Shown here in pieces: positions 36,379-45,166 of a stretch of 64,000 nt of DNA. A model generated the notes under the pieces. That model ran no database searches, was not told the origin of the DNA, and saw only the letters and a list, made by a program, of their open reading frames with translations. The position numbers and the translations under genes are program-made. This DNA comes from Erodium maritimum (taxonomy: Eukaryota > Streptophyta > Magnoliopsida > Geraniales > Geraniaceae), in NCBI GenBank assembly GCA_963921825.1, contig CAWUGU010000020.1, positions 20,885 to 84,884 on the forward strand, in the 5' to 3' direction. Each line of letters begins with the position of its first letter. Positions within the stretch are counted from its first letter, which is position 1.

Positions 36379-38949
36379 ATGTCAAAGATTTTAACATCCC
36401 TATTTGGAAACAGAAACTCCAGGATATTAAGTAAGTATAGTAAAACAGTCCAAAAAATCAACTTATATGATTCTGAATTTAAAAAAATGGCTGACTCAGA
36501 CTTTCAGTCCAAAACAATTGAGCTAAAAAATAAAATAGCACAGGGTGCGACAACAGATGAAATTTTACCTGAAGCATTTGCCGCTGTTAAAGAAGCCGCA
36601 AACCGTATCTGGGGTATTACACCATTTGATGTTCAGCTCTTAGGCGGAATCATTCTTCATAGTGGTAAAATCGCAGAAATGAGAACGGGTGAAGGTAAAA
36701 CATTAACAGCTACATTCCCAGCCTACCTCAATGCACTGACAGGTCGAGGTGTTCATGTGATCACAGTAAATGATTATTTAGCCAAGCGAGATTCTGAAAA
36801 AATGGGCAGACTTTTCTCATTCTTAGGTCTAACTACGGGTTGTAATATTTCCGGGCTTAACCACCTACAGAAAAAAGAAGCCTATAATGCTGACATAACT
36901 TACGGAACTAATAACGAGTTCGGATTTGATTATCTTCGCGATAATATGGTTTTTGAATTTCAGGACAAAGCGCAAAGAGAGCTAAACTATGCCATAATTG
37001 ATGAAGTAGACTCCATTCTTATTGATGAAGCTCGCACACCACTTATCATCTCAGGGGCTGCAGAGCAGGCATCTGACATTTATTCAAGAATAGATTTTAT
37101 CCCCCGCGCTTTGAAACCTGGCGTAAGAACAGATATGAATAAAGATTTCATTGAAAGTGAAGATTATATAATTGACCTTAAATCAAGGCAGGTTCACTTA
37201 ACAGAACAAGGCCATGAGCGTGCTGAACAAATGATGGTTGAACTTGGCATTTTGGCTGAGCAGGATTCTTTATATAGTACTGAAAACATGTCTTTACTTT
37301 TACATCTTCAGGCAGCATTAAAGGCCCATGCTTTATTCCAGCTTAACCAGCACTACATCATTCATGATGGTGAGGTTAAGATTGTTGATGAGCATACAGG
37401 AAGAATCATGGAAGGCCGACGCTGGAGTGAAGGTCTTCATCAGGCTATAGAAGCTAAAGAAGGCGTTAATATCTTACCAGAAAACGTAACACAAGCTGCT
37501 ATTACACTTCAAAACTACTTCCGTATGTATAAGAAGCTTTCCGGCATGACAGGAACAGCGGATACTGAGGCTTACGAGTTTAATGATATCTATGGTCTTG
37601 AAACTATTGTTGTGCCAACTAATAAGCCTGTTAAACGTAGAGACTATTTAGATCAGGTGTTCGTTTCATCAGAAGGTAAGTTTAAAGCTATCATCGAGGA
37701 TGTAAAAGAAAACAATAAAAAAGGCCGCCCCGTTTTAATCGGAACAGGATCTATTGAGAATAATGAGCTACTTTCAAATATTTTAACAAGTTCTGGCCTT
37801 AAGCATGAGATTTTAAATGCTAAGCAACATGAACGTGAATCAGAAATCATTGCACAGGCTGGAAAACCGGGAGCAATAACCATAGCAACCAATATGGCAG
37901 GACGAGGCACAGACATTATTCTTGGCGGAAATATCGAACCCGAGATTGAAAAAATCAATGCTGATGAAACCCTTTCAGATGAAACCAAAAAGATGTTTAT
38001 TTCCGAACTGAAAGAAAAATGGAAGAAAGATAACACTTTCGTATTATCACAAGGTGGACTTCATATTGTTGGAACAGAAAGGCATGAATCAAGACGCATT
38101 GATAATCAGTTGCGTGGACGTGCTGGACGACAAGGCGATCCGGGTTCTTCTCGTTTCTATATTTCTTTTGACGACCCTTTATTGAAAATTTTTGCTGGTA
38201 GTAAAGCCATTGAAGCATTAAAGCGTTTACGTTTGAACGATGATGAAGCTATTCAACATCCTTTAGTTTCCAGAAACTTAGAGTCAGCACAACGTAGAGT
38301 TGAAAGCCACAACTATGATATTCGTAAACAACTGTTAGAGTATGATGGCGTAACAAATGAGCAAAGAAGGGCTATTTACTCGCAAAGAAATGAAATACTT
38401 CATGCCGATCATAACTTTGTTAAAGAGATGGCTATTCAGATGATAGAAGAGTCTTTACAGCGACAGCTTGACTATCACATCCCGCGTGAGTCATCTTATG
38501 AGCAATGGGATTTGGATGGACTTGGCAATGTGTTGATTCAGGAGTATGATTGCCTTGTTGATCTTAAAGCGCTTTCAGAACAGCTAAACTTTTCACTTGT
38601 TGACCTTCATAAAAAAGTGATAGAGATTGTTCTTTTTGTTTATAAAAACAAAGAGACATGGTTAAACCCTGACATACTGAGAGATTTAGAACGTAAAATC
38701 ATTCTTGAATGTTTAGATCGTGAGTGGCGCGAGCAGCTTTCTGCTTTAGACTATCTTAGAACAGGTATACATTTGAGAGGCTATGCTCAAAAAGATCCTA
38801 AACAAGAATATAAAAGAGAAGCACTTAAATTATTCAAAAACATGCTGAGCAACGTTAAGCAAGAAGTCAGCAGATATTTACTTTCTATACAGCCTTTAGT
38901 TCAGGATGAAGAAAATAAATCACTTGAAAGTGATACGATAAACAGCTAA
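36379..38949 (+). CDS. secA: SecA preprotein translocase ATPase, lacking the zinc C-terminus, 856 aa
   Basis: The N-terminus matches SecA (LYDSEFKKMADSDF). Walker A is in MRTGEGKTLTATFPAYLNAL near residue 100. DEVDSILIDEARTPLIIS, LSGMTGTADTEAYEF, TNMAGRGTDIILGGN and RGRAGRQGDPGSSRFY follow in order, along with the helical scaffold around REQLSALDYLRTGIHLRGYAQKDP. The protein ends SLESDTINS. The usual CxCxxxxxxxxCH zinc/SecB-binding motif is absent. This is a complete motor, likely able to work with host SecYEG without SecB docking. Very unusual on a mobile element. Preceded by an ACAACGAGG ribosome region. Confidence 0.95.
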   Translation: MSKILTSLFGNRNSRILSKYSKTVQKINLYDSEFKKMADSDFQSKTIELKNKIAQGATTDEILPEAFAAVKEAANRIWGITPFDVQLLGGIILHSGKIAEMRTGEGKTLTATFPAYLNALTGRGVHVITVNDYLAKRDSEKMGRLFSFLGLTTGCNISGLNHLQKKEAYNADITYGTNNEFGFDYLRDNMVFEFQDKAQRELNYAIIDEVDSILIDEARTPLIISGAAEQASDIYSRIDFIPRALKPGVRTDMNKDFIESEDYIIDLKSRQVHLTEQGHERAEQMMVELGILAEQDSLYSTENMSLLLHLQAALKAHALFQLNQHYIIHDGEVKIVDEHTGRIMEGRRWSEGLHQAIEAKEGVNILPENVTQAAITLQNYFRMYKKLSGMTGTADTEAYEFNDIYGLETIVVPTNKPVKRRDYLDQVFVSSEGKFKAIIEDVKENNKKGRPVLIGTGSIENNELLSNILTSSGLKHEILNAKQHERESEIIAQAGKPGAITIATNMAGRGTDIILGGNIEPEIEKINADETLSDETKKMFISELKEKWKKDNTFVLSQGGLHIVGTERHESRRIDNQLRGRAGRQGDPGSSRFYISFDDPLLKIFAGSKAIEALKRLRLNDDEAIQHPLVSRNLESAQRRVESHNYDIRKQLLEYDGVTNEQRRAIYSQRNEILHADHNFVKEMAIQMIEESLQRQLDYHIPRESSYEQWDLDGLGNVLIQEYDCLVDLKALSEQLNFSLVDLHKKVIEIVLFVYKNKETWLNPDILRDLERKIILECLDREWREQLSALDYLRTGIHLRGYAQKDPKQEYKREALKLFKNMLSNVKQEVSRYLLSIQPLVQDEENKSLESDTINS

Positions 38950-38976
38950 GATAGATTAAAACTGATAAGGAATAAT

Positions 38977-39018
38977 ATGCAGATTAAACTACAAAGATTT
39001 ATCCTTGACGCTATGTGA
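38977..39018 (+). CDS. 13-codon leader-like ORF
   Basis: ATG follows AAGGAATAAT and the frame stops after 13 codons (MQIKLQRFILDAM). Its stop lies inside a 7-bp hairpin just before the next gene. It could be a translation-coupling leader peptide or chance. Confidence 0.35.
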   Translation: MQIKLQRFILDAM

Positions 39019-39032
39019 ATTTCTTAATTCAC
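39015..39032 (+). promoter_or_regulatory. hairpin before the ribosome site of the 39043 gene
   Basis: GTGAATT-TCTT-AATTCAC, a perfect 7-bp stem directly before AGGAG. With the leader ORF whose stop it contains, it may control translation of the next gene. Confidence 0.45.
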
Positions 39033-39042
39033 AGGAGTATTT

Positions 39043-39582
39043 ATGGACAATATTTTTTTACACCACATCAATGGTGGCATCAGCAGTTTTAAAGACCTTG
39101 AGGCTGCCTATAAAGCACTAGGTCGTGCTTTTATTCGTGATTATGTAGGAAAACAGTATCACTTCTCTTATACTGAAACATATTTTGATAACGGATTGAA
39201 GTTCCGTCACGTTGAATCACATGCACATTACATCATGAGAGATGATGCCGGGAACGTGATAACTTTTAAGGATTTTTCTTTTATCCTTGAAAAAGAATCA
39301 ACAGTATGGCAGGCAGCCAGAAAAAATCGTGTAATCAAAAGAAATACCGGACCTATTGAGAGAACGGGAGGCTGGGGTCGCCGTAAGTCTTACAGGCACC
39401 CTGCCACACTTCAGGAAAGAAAAAACAGTCAAAAAGATGATGAGCTTAAAGAGTATAATGTTAAAATAAGAGCAATAAGAAATGCAGTTAATCTTCCAAG
39501 CTATTATGATGACATTCCTCGCTCTGACAGAGATGCTCGCAACTGGAAACATTATAGAGCTAAACAATATAAAGGAAATTAA
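39043..39582 (+). CDS. basic hypothetical protein with NWKHYR tail, 179 aa
   Basis: ATG after ACAGGAGTATTT. N-terminal half mixed strand/helix (YHFSYTETYFDNGLKFRHVE). C-terminal half very basic, with GRRKSYRHPATLQERKNS and an ending DARNWKHYRAKQYKGN. The same C-terminal layout (a helical basic stretch, Asp/Tyr cluster, NWKxYR...QYK) can be read from the broken gene directly downstream, so this is one of a tandem pair. No known function; nucleic-acid binding is a reasonable guess. Confidence 0.65.
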   Translation: MDNIFLHHINGGISSFKDLEAAYKALGRAFIRDYVGKQYHFSYTETYFDNGLKFRHVESHAHYIMRDDAGNVITFKDFSFILEKESTVWQAARKNRVIKRNTGPIERTGGWGRRKSYRHPATLQERKNSQKDDELKEYNVKIRAIRNAVNLPSYYDDIPRSDRDARNWKHYRAKQYKGN

Positions 39583-39645
39583 TGTTTATTTCACATGACA
39601 ATAAAATATATGATGGTCAATCTAGTTAATTAACTGGAGGTCATT

Positions 39646-40206
39646 ATGAAAGAAAAACATTTTCGCCTTCTAAAGTGCAAAAATGGCTTAGAGACAGAAG
39701 TAGCAAAAGTATATAATTTGTATTCTCTTTTCTCAGGAGGTTATCTTAATTATCTCGATCTGGATAATGTTTTTGATACAGAGACACCATTTATAAATGA
39801 TGCACATTATTATGCTATACAGCGCAACAAGTATAGTTATGAATCTTGCGATACCTTTATTATCGCTAACGAAGTTGGAGTCTCGGTTCCTGTGGAAACA
39901 TTGCGAGCTGCTTGCGCTGAGTTAATGGAACAGTTTTCTGATGTTGATGAGACGGCTTGTTTAATGTGCGAGATGTCGTGCGTGGAATGCCTATACAAGG
40001 CACGGGTAAAACGGTTTTCAAGAAAACAAAGGCAATACAGTGCTTAAATGAGATAAAACAGACAAGCGCCAGATATCTTGATGAGTTAGAACCAGATGTA
40101 AGGCTAGCAGGAAGCATCATAACATAGGTTTTTGGGAAGACGCTTATTACTTTAGAAAGCATCAATCCAACAACTGGAAAAACTATCGCCACAACAGTAT
40201 AAATAA
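39646..40206 (+). pseudogene. paralogue of the 39043 protein with three one-base frame breaks
   Basis: Starts at ATG 39646 after AACTGGAGGTCATT. 133 codons are open, ending QRQYSA-stop at 40047. The next frame then continues with LNEIKQTSARYLDELEPDVR, and a further frame with RKHHNIGFWEDAYYFRKH and NWKNYRH. A last shift would give QYK-stop at 40206, just as the intact paralogue ends. Each shift is minus one and lies near a short A or T run, consistent with lost homopolymer bases. Decayed gene or assembly error; reads would decide. Confidence 0.6.
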
Positions 40207-40230
40207 GCCTCTCCAGCGGCTTTATTTTTT
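40203..40230 (+). terminator. weak terminator after the broken paralogue
   Basis: AAGCC-TCTCCAGC-GGCTT followed by TATTTTTTT. Confidence 0.4.
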
Positions 40231-40277
40231 TAGCCTATTCTTTATAATAAATATTATCTTTTTTAAATGAGGCCAAT

Positions 40278-40862
40278 ATGAGAAAAATAGAAGAACTGCC
40301 TATTAATGTTTATAATCGAGAGGACATTTCTGAAGAAAAAGCATTTGAACGTCATGCATTTCATGTCGTTGTTATCTATGAGCATAAGTTTTTAAGCTTT
40401 CTTAAGCGATTTAATAAAAACAACAATCTGATGAAAGCAGGTATGTCACATTTTAAAAAACACGATTATGAAAATCAACATATTTTGAAATATGAAGGTT
40501 TAAATGGTAATATTACTATTAGATTTCCATATAAAAGCGGAAAGAATCCTTTAATTAACATTGAAGATAAACGAAATAGCAAAGCTGCTCTTGTGGTCCT
40601 ACATCGTGTTCTGAATCAACAGGGTAGAGTTAAATGGATTGAAGACTTAGACGATGATCTTCTTATGGATAATCGTGAATTTTCCAAGAAGCTTGGAGCT
40701 TATTACGAAAAGCAGCACTTCGAAGATAAAATGAGAGAAATGCTTGAACTTGAGGGCATGCAAACTCTGACTGAAGCGCAGCGAGATCAGGCGCGTTATG
40801 AGCTTGGAGAAAAAGAGTTTGAGCGAAGAATGCGTGAGGGTATTCCAATTGTGTTTAAATAG
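40278..40862 (+). CDS. hypothetical protein, 194 aa
   Basis: The ATG follows ATGAGGCCAAT. Soluble, charged protein. The centre is strand-rich (HILKYEGLNGNITIRFPYKSG) and the C-terminus is a long charged helix (MREMLELEGMQTLTEAQRDQ). No family recognised. It ends 6 bases before the next gene's start, so the two are probably co-translated. Confidence 0.65.
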   Translation: MRKIEELPINVYNREDISEEKAFERHAFHVVVIYEHKFLSFLKRFNKNNNLMKAGMSHFKKHDYENQHILKYEGLNGNITIRFPYKSGKNPLINIEDKRNSKAALVVLHRVLNQQGRVKWIEDLDDDLLMDNREFSKKLGAYYEKQHFEDKMREMLELEGMQTLTEAQRDQARYELGEKEFERRMREGIPIVFK

Positions 40863-40868
40863 GTGAGC

Positions 40869-41732
40869 ATGAACATCAGAAAAATATTAGCAGATGACGA
40901 TATAAAACAACTTCAGGGGATCTTTAACGAGACTCCTGAACTTATATATAACTATAAAATCTCAAACCAAGACACGTTATGCTGGGTATTTGCACACAAA
41001 ACATGCAAGTTGTGTATAGACTATTTAAAAAAACATTATCGCATTGAAAATATTCGTTCCACATATTATACCTACAGTGGATGGCATACACTTCGCCTGA
41101 ATCCAACGCTCACCTTTGCCAAACAGCTTTCTAAACTACGTAGTTTTAATGATGTTATTAACGACTATAATGATAAAGGCAACACGCCTTTAGCTACTAT
41201 GATCTGCTATGATTTATACTTAAAACCTTTTGAACTGGATAAGAAGAAAAGCATCGCACTTATAGCTTTTATGTTGGAGCAAGGCGCTGATGTAAATAAA
41301 CCACAAGAAAAATCCGGCAAAAATTCACTTCAACTTATTGCTGATAAGATAAAATATAAACCACTTTTATTATCCTACTTAAATACAATAATATCGAGCA
41401 CTCAGCATACTATTAAATTTAACCATCAGGATAACGAGGGCAATACTATTTTTCATACGATGAGTAAAATGATCAATAACGTTTCTAATGAATTAGGTGT
41501 TAATAAAAAGATGCTTTCTTTTATGAACTCGCTCGTAGAATGTAATAAAGCTGACATCAGTATAAAAAATAAAGAAGGTGTTTCTGTAAAAGATATTTTG
41601 AGCGGGCATCGAGAAAAGTTTTCTATAGAAATAAATGAGATAATAAGCAATAATCTCCAATACAAGCTGGAAGAAAAAGCAGTAAAAACCAATAAGATTA
41701 TTTCTACTGCTTCAAAAAAAATAAGACTGTAA
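40869..41732 (+). CDS. ankyrin-like protein, about 287 aa
   Basis: I use the ATG at 40869 with TAGGTG before it; a GTG two codons earlier is possible. Diverged ankyrin units appear at about residues 95-140 (DKGNTPLATMICYDLY, IAFMLEQGADVNKPQEKSGKNSLQLIADK) and 180-235 (DNEGNTIFHTMSKMI, KADISIKNKEGVSV). The N-terminus contains a Cys/Trp-rich stretch (TLCWVFAHKTCKLC). C-terminus is basic (ASKKIRL). Confidence 0.75.
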   Translation: MNIRKILADDDIKQLQGIFNETPELIYNYKISNQDTLCWVFAHKTCKLCIDYLKKHYRIENIRSTYYTYSGWHTLRLNPTLTFAKQLSKLRSFNDVINDYNDKGNTPLATMICYDLYLKPFELDKKKSIALIAFMLEQGADVNKPQEKSGKNSLQLIADKIKYKPLLLSYLNTIISSTQHTIKFNHQDNEGNTIFHTMSKMINNVSNELGVNKKMLSFMNSLVECNKADISIKNKEGVSVKDILSGHREKFSIEINEIISNNLQYKLEEKAVKTNKIISTASKKIRL

Positions 41733-41733
41733 G

Positions 41734-42534
41734 TTATTTCTTGCCTTTATCTTCAATAAGAGGCATTGCCATAAAATCAATTCCTTGAAACTTGATAGGT
41801 TGTTTTAAAGCGGCATCCATAAATTGCATAAAATGCTGAAAATAAGGATCTTGCCACGGAGAAATCGCCTGCATTTTAGCAATAACAGGATCAGCGTCTT
41901 GACCCAGCCATTCAAGCTTAAATTGCGCTTCAAACTTCTTCATGAAGTTATGCCTTTTAGCCGCTATTCTCTTAGCTGCTAACGTATTCATTTTATCTTT
42001 TAATAGATACAATTCCTCATGAAGTGTTCCAATAGATGACGTTGCTGAGTTCAAATATGCCTCAAGGCTGATGTGTTTTTTTATCTTTTCATCCTCAGTA
42101 TACAATGGTTTCTCTTTAACCACACCTTCGCTAAAAAGTTCAGCTATCCCTACCGCACCTAATGTTTCAAGCCTGTGCGCATCCTGAACGATTTTGCCTT
42201 CTATAGAAGACATATTTGTCATAACGCCCGAACCTTGGAAGTGAACATTTTTAAGGATCTCTACTATCAATGATATTTTATCATGTGGCACCTGATAAAC
42301 TTTTAAGAAGGCCACAGCTTGCTTTAAACCAACATCATTTTTGTTATACGTAGGCTTAGACAAAACATGAAGAAGAGAAGCCAACTGCACAACCTCCATA
42401 TCTGCCGTTTTCTCATATTGTGCAAGCTTTATTGCCATACGTGTAACCCTGATAACATGTTGCCAGTCACATAAAGGCTCTTTTTCACATAAATCTAAAA
42501 CTTCTTCGCTTATTTTCTTTACCAACTCGCTCAT
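41734..42534 (-). CDS. HD-superfamily hydrolase-like protein with altered HD motif, 266 aa
   Basis: ATG after AAGGTAAGTTT. The layout matches small HD hydrolases (YedJ/YpgQ type): DWQHVIRVTRMAIKLAQ (first His), EVVQLASLLHVLSK, VEILKNVHFQG and QDAHRLETLGAVGIAELF. In the second block the family's His-Asp pair is His-Val, and in the last block the family's Asp-Arg-Leu-Asp reads His-Arg-Leu-Glu. The metal site may therefore be impaired or altered. The C-terminal 100 residues are helical and the protein ends in a Lys-rich tail. Confidence 0.75.
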   Translation of the reverse strand: MSELVKKISEEVLDLCEKEPLCDWQHVIRVTRMAIKLAQYEKTADMEVVQLASLLHVLSKPTYNKNDVGLKQAVAFLKVYQVPHDKISLIVEILKNVHFQGSGVMTNMSSIEGKIVQDAHRLETLGAVGIAELFSEGVVKEKPLYTEDEKIKKHISLEAYLNSATSSIGTLHEELYLLKDKMNTLAAKRIAAKRHNFMKKFEAQFKLEWLGQDADPVIAKMQAISPWQDPYFQHFMQFMDAALKQPIKFQGIDFMAMPLIEDKGKK

Positions 42535-42719
42535 AAACTTACCTTTTTAAAATGTCATCTCTTATGTTTATCGCAATATATTACGTTTTTCAATGTTTTC
42601 CGTCCATTTTTTGTAAATAAAACTAACCATTTTACTAAGGAATACAAAAAAGACTCATTTATATTGATAAGTTTTAATATTTGTCTTAGAATTAAATAAT
42701 CAATAACGCGGGAGGATGT

Positions 42720-43010
42720 ATGGAAGAGTATTTATTTGAAGTTGTTTTTTTTAGTGGGTCCATATTGTCATTTTTCCTTATATTAAAAGAACAACGTTTT
42801 TTTAATATTTCCTTATTTCTTTCCAGTGTTATTTTCACCATTATTTCGTTTTTGTTTCCATTCAGCTATGATCCTATACATGTTGTTCTTTATGGGCTGC
42901 TTGGATTACCAGCCTTAATAACTATAGCAAGTTTTTGTTTTATTCTCTGCTATTATTTAAATAAGGGAATAAAATACACATTACAACTAGGAAATCATTA
43001 TGAAATTTAA
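42720..43010 (+). CDS. small membrane protein, 96 aa
   Basis: ATG after CGGGAGGATGT. Three hydrophobic segments at about residues 5-22, 30-47 and 55-82. It overlaps the start of the next ankyrin-like gene by 11 bases, so the two are coupled. Possibly the membrane partner of that protein; no family recognised. Confidence 0.65.
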   Translation: MEEYLFEVVFFSGSILSFFLILKEQRFFNISLFLSSVIFTIISFLFPFSYDPIHVVLYGLLGLPALITIASFCFILCYYLNKGIKYTLQLGNHYEI

Positions 43011-43935
43011 CAACCACTCTTCCAATGACCAACAGCTTATTCAACAGTGTCTGAATAAAATCTCCAATATCAATGCAAATGATAAAATAGCATTACTCTT
43101 AGGTCAAACAAGCCAACTTGAATGGGAAAAATCATCCGAGACTGCAAGAAAAATCCAGATTATTCATTCAGATCTTTCCTCTCGACCGGATTTAAAAGAA
43201 ACCGTATTACAAAAAGAATTCGACTCACTTTTTAATAATATCGATATGTATAACAATAATCCATTTAAGCAAACACCTTTACTTGTATTTCAGGAAAAGC
43301 GACGTGCTGAAATTCTTTATAATGCTCAGAAAGATTTAAATACGTGGTATAAGGAAGCAGGCTCAGAATGGGTAAACAGTAAAATCCCTGTTGATAAACT
43401 GAATGCATGGAATAACCAGCCATTTTTGAATCAGATAGTCAAATTAGTATTAAGAAATGGCTATGACTTGGAAGAAAGCAGTGATATCCTTAATAGCAGT
43501 ATTGGAAAAGGCGACCGTGAACTCTTCGACCTGGCGTTATCCAGCAATGCTTCCGTAAATGGCCCTGAAAACGCCCGTAAGGCTTTTTTAACCCCGCTTG
43601 CTCATTACCCTAGACCATCTTCTAAAAGAAGCGCTGAAGCAACGCAGGAGCTTTATGATTACATACTCGAAGAACTTTTAAAGCGTGGAGCGGATATTAA
43701 TCGTTTTCATAATACATCAAGTAGCTATGTAAACTTAAGTATAACCACGGGTAATACTTATCAGTTAACAAAACTTCTTGAGAACGGAGCAAAAGCAGAT
43801 AACAAATGGACAGACGAAAAAGGCTTAGAACACTCTACTCTAAGTAAAGCACAAGCTGATAAGAAAGGATTGGCACCTGTGATTGAAGAATATATTGAAA
43901 AGCAAAAGGTTAAGCAACACGCCTTTAAGTTTTAA
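43000..43935 (+). CDS. ankyrin-like protein, 311 aa
   Basis: The start lies inside the end of the membrane-protein gene, with AGGAAATCATT before it. The first 150 residues are helical and unfamiliar. From about 150, ankyrin-like units appear: IVKLVLRNGYDLEESSDILN, GDRELFDLALSSNASVN, ILEELLKRGADINRFH and TYQLTKLLENGAKADNK. The overlapped gene pair looks like a membrane/cytosol two-protein unit. Confidence 0.75.
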   Translation: MKFNNHSSNDQQLIQQCLNKISNINANDKIALLLGQTSQLEWEKSSETARKIQIIHSDLSSRPDLKETVLQKEFDSLFNNIDMYNNNPFKQTPLLVFQEKRRAEILYNAQKDLNTWYKEAGSEWVNSKIPVDKLNAWNNQPFLNQIVKLVLRNGYDLEESSDILNSSIGKGDRELFDLALSSNASVNGPENARKAFLTPLAHYPRPSSKRSAEATQELYDYILEELLKRGADINRFHNTSSSYVNLSITTGNTYQLTKLLENGAKADNKWTDEKGLEHSTLSKAQADKKGLAPVIEEYIEKQKVKQHAFKF

Positions 43936-44545
43936 TATTTCTGATAATCTTTTGATAATCCTCATCAAGCTTCTTTAACAAATCTGTCTGAGTCTCAGGC
44001 AGATTTTTATTTATATACTCATCTTCATTATTATAAAAATCTGAAACATATTCATAGTGAGGATATAATGCATAACAAATATCCTCCATTGTCATAATAA
44101 CGCTTTCCATCATAGTATTTTCTTTAATGAAAAATGGTATTACTCCTTTATACCTCAAGAGATAAGAAAAAACTGAAACCGCTGAACTTGCCTTAAAAAC
44201 GTGGGGATGAGAATGAAGTTTATTATCTATTTGGTAATCGGCATACCATAATGATGAGGATTCATTATCTTTTGATAGTGTAATAATTGAATTTTTATCA
44301 AGGCTCTTCTCTCGCCATTGCTTTAACTCATTCAGAGAATAAATAGCATAAATCTTTTCATAATCGTTAAGAAAGCATTCTTTTCTTTCTCTGACGCAAC
44401 GGGCGTTTCGTGAAACCATACAGCAGGAGCTTAAGGTGAAGTGGCCTGATTCAGAGGAGCTTAACGCATAATCCATATCTAATCCACTAATGACTAGAAA
44501 GACATCATTTTCACTATAAGGATAATTTTCTTTTTGGCATTTCAT
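43925..44545 (-). CDS. paralogue family member A, about 206 aa
   Basis: I use the ATG at 44545, 5 bases after GAGAGG; an upstream GTG is too close to it. Cysteines in the first third (GHFTLSSCCMVSRNARC). The middle follows a pattern shared with the two upstream genes: Y-S-x-N/D-x-L/M-K, a lysine/hydrophobic strand, a short hairpin, then a KA-S-A helix (YSLNELKQWREKSL ... HVFKASSAVSVFSYLL). No known family. Confidence 0.6.
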   Translation of the reverse strand: MKCQKENYPYSENDVFLVISGLDMDYALSSSESGHFTLSSCCMVSRNARCVRERKECFLNDYEKIYAIYSLNELKQWREKSLDKNSIITLSKDNESSSLWYADYQIDNKLHSHPHVFKASSAVSVFSYLLRYKGVIPFFIKENTMMESVIMTMEDICYALYPHYEYVSDFYNNEDEYINKNLPETQTDLLKKLDEDYQKIIRNIKT

Positions 44546-44558
44546 ATACACCTCTCTC

Positions 44559-45104
44559 TTATCCCTGTATTATAAAAAAATCTTCATCCTCTCCAGATTT
44601 TACGTTCTCTAATGAACGGATTGTTGTATTTAAGTCTACTTTATCATAAAAAGTAACAACTTTCTCATTTTTTATTTTAAAGAACTCAGATACACGTTTT
44701 TTTGATACCGCCTTTATCACATAAGGCATCATCTTATTATCTTTCATTGTTTCAACAAAGAAAATATTAGCATCTTCATTATCGATAATAATAACCTTAT
44801 CTTCATTCATTGTTAAAAAAGCATTACGGATAGTATTTAATGTATCGAGACTCATCACAGAATATGGCATAAAATTATGCTGTTTATAATACTCAAAACA
44901 AAAGTCCAGCACACTTTTCTCATTTTCACCAACAAAAACTTGGGTATGAAGATCAGAATAGCAAAAACGATTTGTCAATATAATCTTAGCCAGTTTCTTA
45001 GCATCAATTTTTCCACCATGTGTTTCTAAAATAGCCTCAATATTAATAATCGGACCTAATACTGCTAAAAAAATATTTTTATCACTAAACTTATTTTCAA
45101 TCAT
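44559..45104 (-). CDS. paralogue family member B, 181 aa
   Basis: ATG after AAAGGATAATGTA. Contains the shared block: SVMSLDTLNTIRNAFL, KVIIIDNEDANIFFVET, then YVIKAVSKKRVSEFF. Ends in an acidic, strand-like DEDFFIIQG. Family of unknown function, three tandem copies. Confidence 0.6.
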   Translation of the reverse strand: MIENKFSDKNIFLAVLGPIINIEAILETHGGKIDAKKLAKIILTNRFCYSDLHTQVFVGENEKSVLDFCFEYYKQHNFMPYSVMSLDTLNTIRNAFLTMNEDKVIIIDNEDANIFFVETMKDNKMMPYVIKAVSKKRVSEFFKIKNEKVVTFYDKVDLNTTIRSLENVKSGEDEDFFIIQG

Positions 45105-45166
45105 TACATTATCCTTTCATCTCTTTATTCTTATTTTAAAGGATTAATCTTAAAAAATCCACCTTA

